DNA of 64,000 bases from Schizochytrium sp. TIO01. Taxonomy: Eukaryota; Sar; Bigyra; Thraustochytrida; Thraustochytriidae. Position 1 is the first letter of the stretch. Each line of letters begins with the position of its first letter. Both the position numbers and the translations under genes were made by a program. The notes below the pieces were generated by a model. That model did no database searches. It was not told the origin of the DNA and saw only the letters and a program-made list of their open reading frames with translations. Location of the stretch: the NCBI GenBank assembly GCA_004764695.1, contig SMSO01000031.1:6071261-6135260 (forward strand), in the 5' to 3' direction. Shown piece after piece: positions 47,960-59,703 of the stretch.

Positions 47960-50074
47960 ATTTGCGTTTGCTTATCGCTTGCCAGAAGGAGTTTGAACTT
48001 TTCCTTTCTAAAGCAATACGAAATAGTCAATTTAGATGATAATCGTCACGGAACCTTCAAAGTTTACACAGCAGCGCCTTCAAATAAAAACAAGTTCACT
48101 GCAAGGAAGTCAGTCACCGTAGAGCTTTGACCGTATCCTTGCACGCCTAAACTACACCGAATGGCTAGTCGTATATATTTAATCTTGCTAGTCACGCCCA
48201 GATTGATACACAGTCTAAAACGAAGCAGTAAACCAACACCCACGTGATGTGAGCTTCTGAACGGTCGGCAAAAATACAAGAAGGGAGAAACTCAGCCTAG
48301 AGTTTGGGGTTTCCTGCAAAGTCCTTTTCTTCACAAACGGCTTTGCAGAATTTTGCACTAGCAATCTAATTTGTTCGTATATTCACAATTAGCCAAATGA
48401 TCAAGCTGTAGAGAGTTTGTTTTGTTTATTATGCGAGTCCCTTTGTCACACGTACGGGCGGTGCTAGTTGCCTAGCTTTGACACTCTCCTTTCTACAAGT
48501 TCGGCCTGCTCCGCAAATCAGGCCTGCAAGCAAGCAGGTTTGCGCCAGGAACCAAACCTCCGCTTTCTATGTTGATCTTTTGTGTTTGCTGCGCAGCCCG
48601 CGGGCGCACCAAGTCTTGGGACACTGCAAAGTCACGGTAGCTCTTAATAACGTAAATGGCTGCCTTTGTCACGCCATGGCTAACGCAAGCGAGTTGTTGC
48701 AGGTGGTGCAACTATGACAGTGCTAGTTACATACTGCTCATGATAGAAAGAATGAGTCCCACTCCGGTCGGTCAGTTTTGTACTCTTGTCCCAAATAACC
48801 GGATGAATAATAAAAGGTGTGTACTCAACACTAACAATTGAAATTAGTAGGACTGTTACAGCTACCATGGCGAGAATAGGTCTGCCTTTTTGCCTTTGAT
48901 GTCTTAAGGTGGTGATGAAAGCACAAGCTAAATTCAACCTTGCTAGAAAAGCAAAGCATGCACGCATTGATAGCTTCGCCGTTATAGTCATGGTGACGCA
49001 ATTGCCGAGAAAACGAAGTAGCAAAGTCTATTAATTGAGGAAGAATTCGATTATTGCATTTGTAAGAAAAAGCGAAGTCACTTATGTTGAGATGGGTAAA
49101 CGACATGAATGGCGAACTTGGAGGCGGCTGCTGGTGAAGCACCTTACTCCATGGGTAATGAGTCCATGGACAGTGACTCCACACGTAGTGACTACTATGC
49201 GAAGCTCCAACCCATTGATACAACTTGAATTCTCTCTGGCTTGGATGATGAGCAGCTTTTCCAGAAGATGAGAGAGCTGACATTTTCAAGGTGATGTGTG
49301 CAACTGATTTTTGGCAAATGCTGCTTTCAACTTGAAGATGTAGATGTTACCTTTTAACCATCGCAAAGTATCTCTAGTCAGACTCATAAAATTGTTAGCC
49401 CTCCCATGGGCAGCTTGGAAATATCTAGCAAATAATTCGAAGCAAGCAAAGCATGAAATGGGAGCTGTGGCATGTAACAATATCTAACCAAAATTGTGCT
49501 TTGGCTAGACTTTCATCAGACAAAAGAAGATGGATCCATGATCACATTGTCATTACAACGTGGAGGCGGTCCTTTCCTTTAAAAAGAAAAGTACCATTGC
49601 CATTGAGGAGTTTATTTGGGAAAGAGTGTTAAACTTAGCAGAATATATAAAAAAAATAACAAAAACTCTTCACTCTCTTATCTCTTTGTTTTTCAATTGT
49701 ATAAAGAAGAATTTCAACTGTTTCCTTGAAAGAGAGATTTGAACCAGAGAGTCTGCACTAGGGCCTTCAAGTTCCGGGAAGCAGGAATTTGGACACTACA
49801 ATGATATAAGTATGACATCAATTCATTCTTTAATATACATGACTCTAAATACGATTGCACGCCCAAGGGAAAAAGAGAATTCTTGAATAAGAATTCAACT
49901 TCTGTTTTTCACTCTTTGCCAAAATCTAGTTTGTTGTGACGTCTGGTGGCCATATAATTCCAATGTTAACCTTTACCAAACAAACTAGCAAAGTTAATAT
50001 GTCTCAGTTTCACTCTTAGCGAAAGTCCTTACAACAAAGGTAAAAATCACACGAAATAAGACCTAATGAACTCA
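47960..50074. other. Intergenic region
   Basis: About 2.1 kb upstream of the RhoGEF start and downstream of the TPR-like gene. Short overlapping frames only. A T-arm-like word near 49738 was examined and rejected as a tRNA. Confidence 0.5.
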
Positions 50075-52453
50075 TTATTCAAGTGCTGAAGCGATGTTTC
50101 CGTAGAACTTTTGTAGGCTTGGATTCTTTAAGGAGGTCCGCATCTTCTCGTCGTCGCCGTCTATGTTATTTTTACCAGTACGCTGTCTAGGAACTGAGCT
50201 CTTGTTCCCTGGTTTACCACCTGAAACATATGAATGCTGAGTAGTAAGTCGTTGCAGAGTGTATTGGTGAGTTCGTTCAAAATAATTAATCCATCGATTT
50301 GCATAACTTAAGGAAAGTCGTGCGAGGCGACGGGCATTCTGTGATGAGACACAGGCTTCTGCAGGTCGACGCAATAATAACTGTTCAACAGCAATATTGT
50401 GGTAGCACACAGCTACCATACATATTTTTTGTGCACTCGTGCCGCCAACTTGCAAGCGTTCGTCATCCACCATATCGAGAATTTGGGCTAAGCATTTGAT
50501 AGACTCTTCATGCTTGCTCATCAACGATAAAATTGCACCACAGTGCAAATGGCATTTGGCAACATGCTCCCATTGTTGCAAGCGGTGATGAGCACGCATA
50601 GCCTTCTGTACGTAAAGGGATGCTGCATTTGTCTTCTTCCGTTTGTAATAGTAGTATCCCAGGCCATCCATTGTGAACGCTCGCAGTTGGATTCGAATTG
50701 CACCAACAAATGCTGTGCCACCATCCAATGCAGAAGTGCTATCTAGAAGCTCTTCTGCTTGTTTGAACACCTGAAGTGCACCTCCAAAACGCCCAAGATC
50801 AGAAAGCTTAGATCCAAATATATTGCAGCATGCAACAAGTTGCCTCCACATCATACGCTCAACGAGACCTCCCCCATGCTCATCGTCATCCTGAAGAAGG
50901 CTAGGGTCCAAAGTAGCGTAATCAATCATATAGGCATCTTGAGTGCCTTGCATCTCCGAAAATTCTGAAGGTTGATTTATTGAAGGCTTTAGATCGCAAG
51001 TATGCAAATCTGCAGGCTCCTTTTCTTTTTGTGATGTGTCACTTAAAGCTAGCTGTTGTGTTGCTTCGCGTCGTCGTTGAGCACGTTCATGAACTGCTTC
51101 TCGTGTGAACTCTCGAAGTGCATCTAGAGCTCGATCGATATAATCCTCATATTTCGCTTTTTTCTCAAGCTCTCGAAGTTCACGGCATAAACGGTGTGTG
51201 CAACGGCTTGGATCAATGTTGCTAAGTCTGTGAACATCCATGCGAAGGCTGCGATTAGATATTGCGCACCAAACAGCCCTAAGACGCCCCGACCCGTAAA
51301 ACCAAATTGGTTTAGGTTGTTTGAGTTCTTTGGCCGCCACGCTTGATGTAGCACGACTTGGAGAACTTCGCTGACGAGGAGCTGACGAAAGGCTTGGAAG
51401 AGATACATTAGAGGAGAGGTGATTGTTCTTAGGGGTTGAAAGGTTCGAAGCGAAAAATTGCCGATTTCCACCTCGGGTTTTCTTGGAGGATGGTGTTCCT
51501 GTACGAGCCGTGCGCTGTTCGGTTTCGTTAATACTATTGGCATTATAGAGCACGAGAATGCTTCTTGCTAGTTCGTTTTCCCATTCGCGATCTCCAAGCG
51601 CAGAGACTTCCCCGCCGTGGTTTGCTGGTGGTGCTGGGCCCTGAACGCTGGGCCGGAGATGAGAAACAGAAGCTTTGTTACGACTTTTGTTATTATTGCT
51701 GCCTTGTTTTAAAGCTTCAGCAGCGAGTTGGTTCTTGTCGCTATTAATTTCCGCGATACTGTTGCGTTTTACACGAGCAGAAACTTTATCACTGTCGATA
51801 CTTGTACTTAAGGATGCAGGTTTCTTGTCCTTTTGTCGTTTAGTTCTCTTGCGAATGCGTTTCTCAACAGCTTTCTTCTTTTGATCATTTTGCAGTTGTT
51901 CACGTGTAGCCATCGCAGCCTCCCGCTCATCCTGTCGAATGTCAAGGGTTGCTTGCACCTGCTTCAATTCTTCATCTCGTGCGCGGTCTTCAGCAATAGT
52001 TTGATCGTCAGCTAATACATAAAAATCTCCGTCCTCATCCTCAGAATACATTAGAGAATCATCACTGTCACTGTCACTGTCTGCATCTATTCGTTCACCA
52101 TCGTGGTGAAGTTCACTATTCTGTATTTCAGAATACCCCGGTTGGTGTTCTGTTTCAAGTTCAATTGCATTTGACTTGCTTACGTTATGGCTCAGCACGT
52201 CGCTTTTTTTAGAGACAAGACCGCTTTCTTTTGGTCGTTTGCGGCGCAACTTGCGTCTTGTTGAGATCTTCCCTGCACTTCGTGAGTTTCTTAATTGTCC
52301 TTCGTTTCCCCCTTGCTGATGAGATATCTTTCCACTGCCGACACTCGAGCCATCAGCGGATTTCGTATGTCTAGCTTTTGTCTCCTCGAGCGGAAATTCG
52401 CCCCGTAGAAGCCGCTCGCTTTCTTCAATCAGTGCTTGCGTGTGCGCGTCCAT
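50075..52453 (-). CDS. Large protein with C-terminal TPR-like helical repeats
   Basis: A 792-residue protein of unknown role. Residues 1-370 are low complexity: basic clusters (RRKLRRKRPK, EKRIRKRTKRQKDKK), an acidic SDSDSDD segment near 125-140, and Ser/Asn-rich linkers, which suggests a disordered, possibly nuclear region. A conserved-looking globular piece begins at IWFYGSGRLRAVW (about 380). From about 525 the sequence is helical with TPR-like periodicity: GRFGGALQVFKQAEELL, GYYYYKRKKTNAASLYVQKA, HLHCGAILSLMSKHEESIKCL and AVEQLLLRRPAEACVSSQNA each fit a helix-turn-helix repeat with small residues at the expected places. Such repeats bind partner peptides. No catalytic motif is seen. The ATG at 52453 is followed by MDAHTQALIEE and lies in a plausible context. 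Confidence 0.7.
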   Translation of the reverse strand: MDAHTQALIEESERLLRGEFPLEETKARHTKSADGSSVGSGKISHQQGGNEGQLRNSRSAGKISTRRKLRRKRPKESGLVSKKSDVLSHNVSKSNAIELETEHQPGYSEIQNSELHHDGERIDADSDSDSDDSLMYSEDEDGDFYVLADDQTIAEDRARDEELKQVQATLDIRQDEREAAMATREQLQNDQKKKAVEKRIRKRTKRQKDKKPASLSTSIDSDKVSARVKRNSIAEINSDKNQLAAEALKQGSNNNKSRNKASVSHLRPSVQGPAPPANHGGEVSALGDREWENELARSILVLYNANSINETEQRTARTGTPSSKKTRGGNRQFFASNLSTPKNNHLSSNVSLPSLSSAPRQRSSPSRATSSVAAKELKQPKPIWFYGSGRLRAVWCAISNRSLRMDVHRLSNIDPSRCTHRLCRELRELEKKAKYEDYIDRALDALREFTREAVHERAQRRREATQQLALSDTSQKEKEPADLHTCDLKPSINQPSEFSEMQGTQDAYMIDYATLDPSLLQDDDEHGGGLVERMMWRQLVACCNIFGSKLSDLGRFGGALQVFKQAEELLDSTSALDGGTAFVGAIRIQLRAFTMDGLGYYYYKRKKTNAASLYVQKAMRAHHRLQQWEHVAKCHLHCGAILSLMSKHEESIKCLAQILDMVDDERLQVGGTSAQKICMVAVCYHNIAVEQLLLRRPAEACVSSQNARRLARLSLSYANRWINYFERTHQYTLQRLTTQHSYVSGGKPGNKSSVPRQRTGKNNIDGDDEKMRTSLKNPSLQKFYGNIASALE

Positions 52454-54747
52454 CGCGTAAAATGTCTACTGCTTGGTCAGTCACACCGCTTGACTAGGCA
52501 AGCGAGCAGACAGGTACTCAGATTCGAATTATTGTTGCTCAAGCACTCATTGAAATGCGCGATCTCAAAGGAAATGAGGCAGCGCTTTTATTTCCTTTTT
52601 TAATTTAATCAAGCTATTACACTCTTGAACTTAATCCCTTCACGATTTGGTAACGAGAAGTATGCCAACTTTAGACCACCAATGGCATATTATAACTTGA
52701 TCTTTCAATAATTTGTATATCCTTAAAACTTATTATTTATTATGTCATTGGCTTATGAATATAAGCATATCACGAGTGTTCCCGAGACCGCAGACCCTTT
52801 ATGACTGAATCACCTTGTACCATAAGATAATTATAAAATTATAGTACTCGGCTAGTAACGATACTTAACAAGTAGGATTGCCACAAAACGATACTTTACA
52901 CACTTTCTTGATTAGAAGGACTTTTGGCGTTCTCAATCAATAGCTTGAAGTAGAAGTGCTGTCCATATAGTTAAAAAAAAAAATGCCAAGAACAACCTGA
53001 TTGCTTTAATAGAGGTACACACCATTCCGTTGCAGACTTTAGCTACAATAGCTAATATAAACCCTAATAGACAGATTCGTCAAGGCTGACTAGTTCTTTC
53101 TCGAATTACATTGTGAATGTGTGGTCAAATGCTTACTTTATACTTCTAGGCACAAGTTCTGCTCTCCTTATTATTTTTCATGTGCTCGTCATCACCCTGT
53201 ACCGGTTACAACAGTACAGACTATAATACTTCGAAGTTTAAGCTGCGTCCAAATGTCTCTACTCCAATCCTTTTAATCTTCAACAGAAACACCTTGCTTG
53301 ATTGAGTTAATGGTTTCTGACTACAATTTTGATACTGTCTCCATTGTATACTCCTGCAAACACTTATTCCATCATCATCTCTCCCAAGGGTCAACATTTC
53401 ATATTAACCTCACCTACTCTCCAAACCATCGCAGTGTCATTTGCATTTCTCTACTTAGATAGGCTTCGTCTAACAAAATTAGACAGGAACGTTCCCAAAA
53501 CAGTCCACCATGGTTCTTTTAGTGTACTCCAGCAGTCCTAACAGTCTCTAACAGGGATTAAACTAATGCTTCTTAGCATCCTATTAATAACAAGTTCAAA
53601 TAACATTGGTAGAGTGTTCTTAGTGCCTCGGATGTTCTATGGTGGTTCCTCGTGGCAGAGCCCACCGCGGCGAGGGTTTGAGAGCGCAATGGATTCCTCC
53701 TACCTCTATTGTTGTTGAAGGCAATTCCTCATTGGGTGGGGTGAGGTGCGAGAGGTGAGGCATACGGGCGTGCGACGTGTGGAATACGGCGTGGGGCTTT
53801 GTTCCTGTGATTGGATTTGCGTTGGGTTGTCCTAGAGAAGTTTTGCTTTGACCGCGAGGTGATTGCATCCGATTCATTCTCTTTGGGCTTCCGACCTTCC
53901 GCTCCAAGTACCTCGTGAGCTCCTGCGTTTGTAGGGTTGTTGGGCTATATTGCCTACTTTGCCGCAGCCCTGCTAGTCCCTCCTCCGTTTTCACCTTTGC
54001 TCTGGAAGTCGCTTGTCTTCGCCTTGCTCTACGCTTTCTGCACGTGCCTTTCTTGTATCTCTTTTTGTAAAGAAAAAAGAAAAGCCCTTTCAACTTTTTC
54101 TGGCAAGTGCGACAACAACGAAGGACTAACTTGACCAAGACACCTGCTGCCGCAGTTTCTACTTAATCACCCACAAGGAGTGTACAGTATAGATTCTGCG
54201 AGTTTCAAAGCTTCTTTGCTTGGTCTCGTTGCAACCTTTTTTTTTTGGATAGCTGATTTGTCTATTGCGCTTCGTTAGCTTCTACCTCGTGGTATACATT
54301 GAAGTAGAGCTCAAGAAGCGAGTTAGACGTTCTGTGTGTCTATTAGCCTATCTGCCGGCCTACTTCAAGGTCATTAAGTCCTTAAGTCCTTAAGTTACTC
54401 AAATCTAGGGACAGCACGTCAGAGTTTTCTCTTGAATTTCAATTGCCTCACCCCCCACCCAATTTGGAATTCACCCTGCCCACCCACCCCCAACCTTTTT
54501 GCAGATTACTCTGTATTTCGCTGGAAATCCACAAGGGGAAATAAGATTGTTTCTCCTCTGCTGGTTTCTTCACTACCTCTTCTCATTTTGTGTTGACTGT
54601 AGTCAGCTTGGAGAGGAGAAGGGAGTCTGAGCTTTGACTTCGTTTGCCAGCTTTCAGTGGCTTACTGTCTACTCGAGCTAAACCTGAACCTGCTTGCAGA
54701 GTCTCTCTACATTCGGATTTGAGAGTTTGCCGTTGTCTAACGAGACT
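52454..54747. other. Intergenic region
   Basis: About 2.3 kb between divergent genes, including a T/A-rich part and a pyrimidine-rich part near 54440-54500 (CCCACCCA-type). A 172-codon basic frame at 53620-54138 (minus) resembles no family and is not called. Confidence 0.45.
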
Positions 54748-55959
54748 ATGAACTCAATCGTGGAGACCGATGATGCATTTTTGCATGATTTCTTTGACGC
54801 CACTCTCCCTGTTAGACTCAACTCTATGAGCGAAACTAAGCTTCATGACCTTGATGAGGACGACTACCTGGGAATCCTTTGCACCAGTCCTAGTGCTGAC
54901 TTGGTCTTGGAGGATCATGCTCCTATGCTCGAAGCCAGCGTGGAATGCAAGCTAGAGGCTGACTCTCACTTTAGCCAGTCACCCTGTTCTCCGGTTGGAA
55001 GTTCCTACAAGGAAAGCTTTGAAGCCTATCAGGAGTCGGGCGCACTGCTTACTGAGGTCTATCCTACTACTCCCGAAAGCTTCAACTCTAGCCCTGATGC
55101 GCTTACAGTCACGTCCAAGGATTGCAGTGTCACTGAATCGAACGGCCGGTGCGACGAGGGCTCGGACCTGGGCTTCAATGAACCCCAGATCTCCATTGCG
55201 CAACACCCTCCAAAAGTGTTTTGCAAGGAGCGCCAGGATTTGACGGCATGTCCCCTTGTTATTCGTATTAATGACGGGATTAAGTTGGACAACCTTGAGG
55301 TTCAGGTCTACTGTGACAAGTCTAGACGGCTCAAGCAAACGCTTGTCGTGAGCACTTCTGCATGGAATCCTTATGAAGGTGTGCTAAGCATGTCCTTTTC
55401 CGATGCCGACATCCCTGTTTTCAAAGCCAACAATCTCCCCTCTGTGAAGGTACATCCTGATCGAACAATCAACGAGAAATGCGTTCTATTCATGCTCATA
55501 GCCAACCGTAGTCACTCGACTGGTCGGTACTACATTGTTATTCAGGGCTCAGGTGCTGATCTCAAGAGATATTCTTGCAACACGAATAGCTTTGAGATCA
55601 AATCCAAAAAGAATAAGAAGTACTCAGACCCATCTATCGATGCTGAGGCTATTTCGCACAAGTACGAGCAGGACTGCCAGAAGCTCACTAAGTCGTTTGT
55701 CGACGGTACTCCGATCCATTTCTTTGACCCGAACGTACTCGTTCCGATTTTCAGCCGGAAGTCTACTCGAGCATCAGTCAAGAATGGAACAGAGGAAGCG
55801 TGCTTTAGACAACTGGAGGCGATCGTCCGCAGCCTTGAGCGTATACCTTCTTCAGAGCAACGCGAATGCCTTTGTAATCGTATTGTTGCAAAGATTAAAG
55901 CACTTGCGAACACCAGCGATATCGCCCCTTCTGAAAAGCGCCGTCGCATCAGCCGCTAA
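54748..55959 (+). CDS. Acidic protein, possible Ig-fold (p53/Rel-like) transcriptional regulator
   Basis: 403 residues from the ATG at 54748. The frame stays open further upstream to a TTG at 54694, but there is no earlier ATG, and TTGCAG at 54694-54699 could be a 3' splice site, so a 5' exon is possible. Residues 1-150 are acidic with Ser/Thr-Pro sites and resemble an activation domain. Residues about 168-290 are predicted beta-rich: CPLVIRINDG, LEVQVYCDKS, GVLSMSFSD, CVLFMLIANRSH, GRYYIVIQG, SFEIKSKKNKK. The pattern of a last strand ending in S/FE(I/V)xSK followed by lysines recalls p53- or Rel-type DNA-binding immunoglobulin folds, but this is only a pattern impression. KSKKNKK and the end KRRRISR are likely nuclear signals. 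Function is not known. Confidence 0.6.
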   Translation: MNSIVETDDAFLHDFFDATLPVRLNSMSETKLHDLDEDDYLGILCTSPSADLVLEDHAPMLEASVECKLEADSHFSQSPCSPVGSSYKESFEAYQESGALLTEVYPTTPESFNSSPDALTVTSKDCSVTESNGRCDEGSDLGFNEPQISIAQHPPKVFCKERQDLTACPLVIRINDGIKLDNLEVQVYCDKSRRLKQTLVVSTSAWNPYEGVLSMSFSDADIPVFKANNLPSVKVHPDRTINEKCVLFMLIANRSHSTGRYYIVIQGSGADLKRYSCNTNSFEIKSKKNKKYSDPSIDAEAISHKYEQDCQKLTKSFVDGTPIHFFDPNVLVPIFSRKSTRASVKNGTEEACFRQLEAIVRSLERIPSSEQRECLCNRIVAKIKALANTSDIAPSEKRRRISR

Positions 55960-57540
55960 AGGCAAGATCATCGAGAGGATTTACGCTTTCTTCTAACACT
56001 CTCTCTTCTCTTCTCTTCCCTTCCCCTCCCTCTCCTCTCCTTTTTTTTTTTTTTTTTCTCCCAAGTTTTATCCACACCTTGAACTGCGACATGATGCAGT
56101 AGGACGACAAATAAAATTCGTAGATTTCTTTCTCTTCTTTTCTTTTTTTTACGAGCACAAATAAACCAAAAAATGTTTCTGGATATCTATGCTACACGGT
56201 GATTCGTTATTAGAACGTTGGAGGGTTTTTGGCCAGTAGGTCCCGATTCAGTCTTTCTACCTGATGTATGTAAGCACCTTGAACTTGAATCCTGAAGGAG
56301 AAATAATATGGTGGCTTACTATTCAGTTAAGAATTTACACGCAGATACAATATCGCTTGCAACGAATTATGAACGTCTTTCATGTTATGGTTTCTATAAG
56401 TTCAAGTGCTGTAGTTGGAATACTTTGATGCTGTAGACTATATGATACAGTCGTAAAGAACTCATTTAATCAAATAACAAATCAATCTATCAGACATCTG
56501 GGTATTCAAGCATTTAGCGAGCCAGGCGTAGGCATACAGGCACGCAAACATACGACCCTGCACATAAATAAAATACAGGGCGACATGTATACGCAAGCAT
56601 TCCTTTATCGCTAGTGCGCACAACACGAGAGTGCAGATCGTAAATTTCTGAGAAAGTTCTGGTCTGGGGACTCTCAGTTTTTTTTGAGAGCAAAATATAC
56701 CATAATCTATCATTCGCACTGTACGAGCTGTGTTTCTGCATCAGCCATGATCACTGGAGTACCCCTAGTGTGCTGATACAGAGAAGAAGCTTGACTACTT
56801 CGATATACCTACTGTATAATCAACATTTGCTTTGGTATACTCGCGCGCTTATCACATCGTTCATTCCATCGCCACGCACGTGTTGGTTTTTAAGCACATA
56901 AAAGGTCCTAAGTACCATATGTAACGACTACGCTAATTAAAAGTAGTAGACACCAATGTGACGCCAAAACTGAATCGAGGAAGAGCTTCTTGACCTTTTG
57001 ATGGACTAGCAGGAGTTCCATCAAACCTTGGGATGATGCAAGGATGATGCAAGGTTGCAGCAGGCGCTCATCCATGGAGCCTTCCAGTCTGCCCTTCGCA
57101 AAGGCCGCTGAAGGCTTCGAGCGGCAGGAACGATCGTCGATGTTTCGCGCTCTCAATCTTATCTCATCTGCCTCGCAATCAAGCGCCGCTTGCAACTCTC
57201 CATTTCCCCAGAGGAGTAACCATCATCATTTACAGATGCCCTCGCCACCGCAGTGGTGGGGACATTCATGCATGGTCCTGGAGCAAGCTCCCCATCTTAG
57301 TATTTTAACTAGAGATTGAAATTTGAGATCGCAATCTCATAATGGTTTAGCCCTATAATGCTACGAGTGAGGAGCATGAACGCTAGTTCATATAAGAACA
57401 ACTGTTCAAGGGAGCAGCTCGAGCAAGCAGAGGCTTATCACCAAAACCAAAACCAGAACTCATCAACACATCACTTCTTGACCGCTGTTACGACCATTTC
57501 ATCAATCCTGGAACAGCCAGGGATTAGGAAGCCAGGCTTT
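55960..57540. other. Intergenic region
   Basis: About 1.6 kb with T-rich and CTCT-rich DNA just after the stop (55995-56060), a short GATGATGCAAG repeat near 57030-57060, and no supported gene. Confidence 0.45.
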
Positions 57541-58258
57541 TGCTTCATTTCGAAGAAAGTGGGATCTGAGCAAGAGAGCACCACACGAAAGCCCTCGACT
57601 CTACAAGTTTCACCAGCAACTCACTATGGATCCCGATCACGACGAACCCAACCTCTCTTCTGAAAAGCATAAGCCGGTCTACGCACCTAAGAACCTATCG
57701 CTGCGAAGGAGTGTCGTCTATGTACGCCTGCAGACCACCGCTCTGCAGAAGGTGTGAGTATGCGAGATGGGTCAAAACTATTCATCTCAGTCATGTTTGG
57801 CTTTCAGAGAACCGCTCAAAGCTTGCTGTGAGCACTTGACTATTAGAATATGCTTAGCCTACGCTTGTGACGACCGTGCATAGCAGCATGCAAAGGTCAT
57901 CTGCGTAGCGTTTTGCATATATTTGACTTGCAGGCTGCAACTCGCCAATGTGCTTTGTTGTCTTGGTGTTGAGACGTATGATTCTGATTCGAAGACAATA
58001 GTTAATCATGTACTTTCGAAAAGGTTAAAAAAATTGCGAGTCGAACACATCTACACTGCATCGTACGAGAGAGATGTAACCTGCAACCTTTGTGTTTTTA
58101 ACACACACGCACACAATATAAACTAGATAAGTAGGGATTGATATAATAAGATTAAATTGATAAGCGATTCCTTTGTCGGTGACTTCAGTTGGATGGTGAC
58201 CTAAGTTGGATGTTAACGTTTGTGTTTGTAACATCGAAGCATCGACATGATTGATATG
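57538..58258. repeat. Direct repeat, copy 1 (start of a tandem duplication with ~3-kb unit)
   Basis: About 98 percent identical by eye to 60544-61252. It includes the two-exon small gene and its intron. The duplicated unit continues with lower identity through the minus-strand small gene and its GAATTC array. Confidence 0.88.
57626..58126 (+). CDS. Small two-exon gene, unknown function
   Basis: The predicted gene joins exon 1 (57626-57753, 128 nt) to exon 2 (57934-58126, 193 nt). The 180-nt intron starts with GTGAGTATG and ends with TTGACTTGCAG. The joined coding length is 321 nt, exactly 107 codons, and the frame of exon 2 is the one open up to TAG at 58124, which supports the model. The product (106 residues) starts MDPDHDEPNLSS, then is basic and helical (LSKRLKKLRVEH) and ends in CNLCVFNTHAHNIN. 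No family is recognised and no signal peptide is seen. Without splicing, exon 1 would run into the intron and stop after 43 residues. The first eight residues resemble the starts of the two minus-strand small genes nearby. Confidence 0.5.
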
Positions 58259-58373
58259 CTCGGTTGTGCTTTGCAAGATCGGTGCTTATTGCAACGATCT
58301 GCATGATTCTGGATAACTTTGATCATTCGAGATATATTTACATGAGAATTTGTTAAACTGAATTTACACTACA

Positions 58374-58402
58374 CTGCAACCTGCAACCTGCAACCTGCAA
58401 AT
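58374..58402. repeat. CTGCAAC heptamer repeat
   Basis: Four tandem CTGCAAC units, near the short related word CTGCAACC of exon 2. Confidence 0.85.
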
Positions 58403-58800
58403 CTTATGTTGTCGACAGAGAACAAAACTAGATGAACTATGGATTGATACGTGAAGATCAGGATGATAGGAGTATTCGTTGTCGCTGACTCTTGATGGAT
58501 GTTAACGTCTTGTTTTATTGTAACGTTAAAGCATCGGTATGGTCGATATGCCCTGCCATACTCGGCAAGATCAGTCTTTGTTGCATCGGCTCGTATGTTA
58601 AGTTTTGATGTTTTGGGAACGTCTTCAGGCTGTACATGCTTCGAATATACCTTTTGAATTAGTAGTTATAGGGAGGGGGTGGCGGCAGGCGAGGCAGGAA
58701 TAAAGTAAAGCTTTTGACTTTCTACACATCTCATTATGTGCTGCTGTACATATCTCTTTATAAGAAAATAACGTCTTTATAATGTCAAGATTGCGCATGA

Positions 58801-59043
58801 CTAAGCTGTATGCTCAAAGTACAGTTTATTCATGAGCATTGTCATATCGTCAGATGCTTCATTCATGGGCATTTCGTAACGCATGTGCATGGGCATCTGT
58901 GTTGCAAAACCTTGGATTTGCATTGGTGTAAAAAGTATAGGAACTACTCCCGCCATCGGTTCTGACTCACACGCAAGGGTCAGTTCCTGGGAGCTAAGCA
59001 TCATGTAGAATTCAATGGTTGGTTCTTCATTGTCCGGGTCCAT
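58801..59043 (-). CDS. Small acidic Met-rich protein, copy 1
   Basis: An 80-residue protein paralogous to the 99-residue product of 61595-61894. Shared blocks are MDP(D/E)NEE at the start, LACE in the middle, the segment from TP to GF(A/V)TQMPMHM, and the C-terminus LYFEHTA followed by TAG. Many differences are amino acid replacements, yet the frame and both ends are kept, which favours a real coding gene. It has no signal peptide, no cysteine motif and no known domain; it is strongly acidic with a PMHM/MPM methionine cluster. An array of 16-bp-spaced GAATTC words lies 190 bp upstream. Confidence 0.6.
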   Translation of the reverse strand: MDPDNEEPTIEFYMMLSSQELTLACESEPMAGVVPILFTPMQIQGFATQMPMHMRYEMPMNEASDDMTMLMNKLYFEHTA

Positions 59044-59233
59044 CTTACTTCAGCTAGTTACTGTGCTGTACGCTTGGTCTATACTCTTGTTGTAGACCGC
59101 TATTACTCTATATCGTGGGCCTTTCTACTTTACTTGGGCTGGTTCTGCTTTTGCTTCTGTTTCGCTTGGGCTATTTGGTGTTTGGTTGCAACCTTCCACA
59201 CATACCCCATGCTTCCATCCCTGTTCCATGTTG

Positions 59234-59345
59234 CCATTCATCAAACTCCGAATTCGTGATGTCACGAATTCGAAATATCACGAATTCGAAGTTGCCCGAA
59301 TTCATGATGTCACGAATTTAGCTCCCATCGAATTCGCCACCCGTC
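59234..59345 (-). promoter_or_regulatory. 16-bp-period GAATTC array upstream of small gene copy 1
   Basis: GAATTC or one-to-two-mismatch forms begin at 59234, 59250, 59266, 59282, 59298, 59314 and 59330, exactly 16 bp apart. At 59250-59271 the arms GAATTCGTGA and TCACGAATTC form a perfect inverted repeat around TG. The array starts about 190 bp upstream of the minus-strand ATG at 59043. The same 7-unit array occurs upstream of the paralogue. Confidence 0.7.
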
Positions 59346-59703
59346 ACTTTAGGGCCCTCTAATAACTTTAATAGTAATAAAGGGGCCCCTTAGTTCAGAT
59401 TCAATAAGAGATCCGCTTCATAATCTAATAGTGGGTGTTAATTCGCAACTTACTTTTTCTGCGAGTGATAGGTTTGGCTTTGCAGATACAATGTCACTTT
59501 TAAACCATCTCCATGGTTTGGCGAGGCTTTAAACGTGATACAAATTTAGGAGTGCTCTTTTGGTTGCACGACTCTATGTCAGTTGATAATTGTTTTGGTA
59601 TAATTAGTCAAGAAAACGTTTCGTACCGTGAGTATAGCACTCAAACCTGTCAATCAATCCCTTTATTGGGTGGTATTCATGTTGGTTTGTAGAAGGGTAT
59701 GAC

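Noticed and set aside
49700-49800. tRNA-like T-arm word (GGTTCAAATC on the minus strand)
   Set aside because: Flanking bases do not form the T stem and no acceptor or anticodon arm can be drawn.
53620-54138. 172-codon basic frame (minus)
   Set aside because: Lysine/arginine-rich composition without family resemblance, overlapped by another frame; not enough support.
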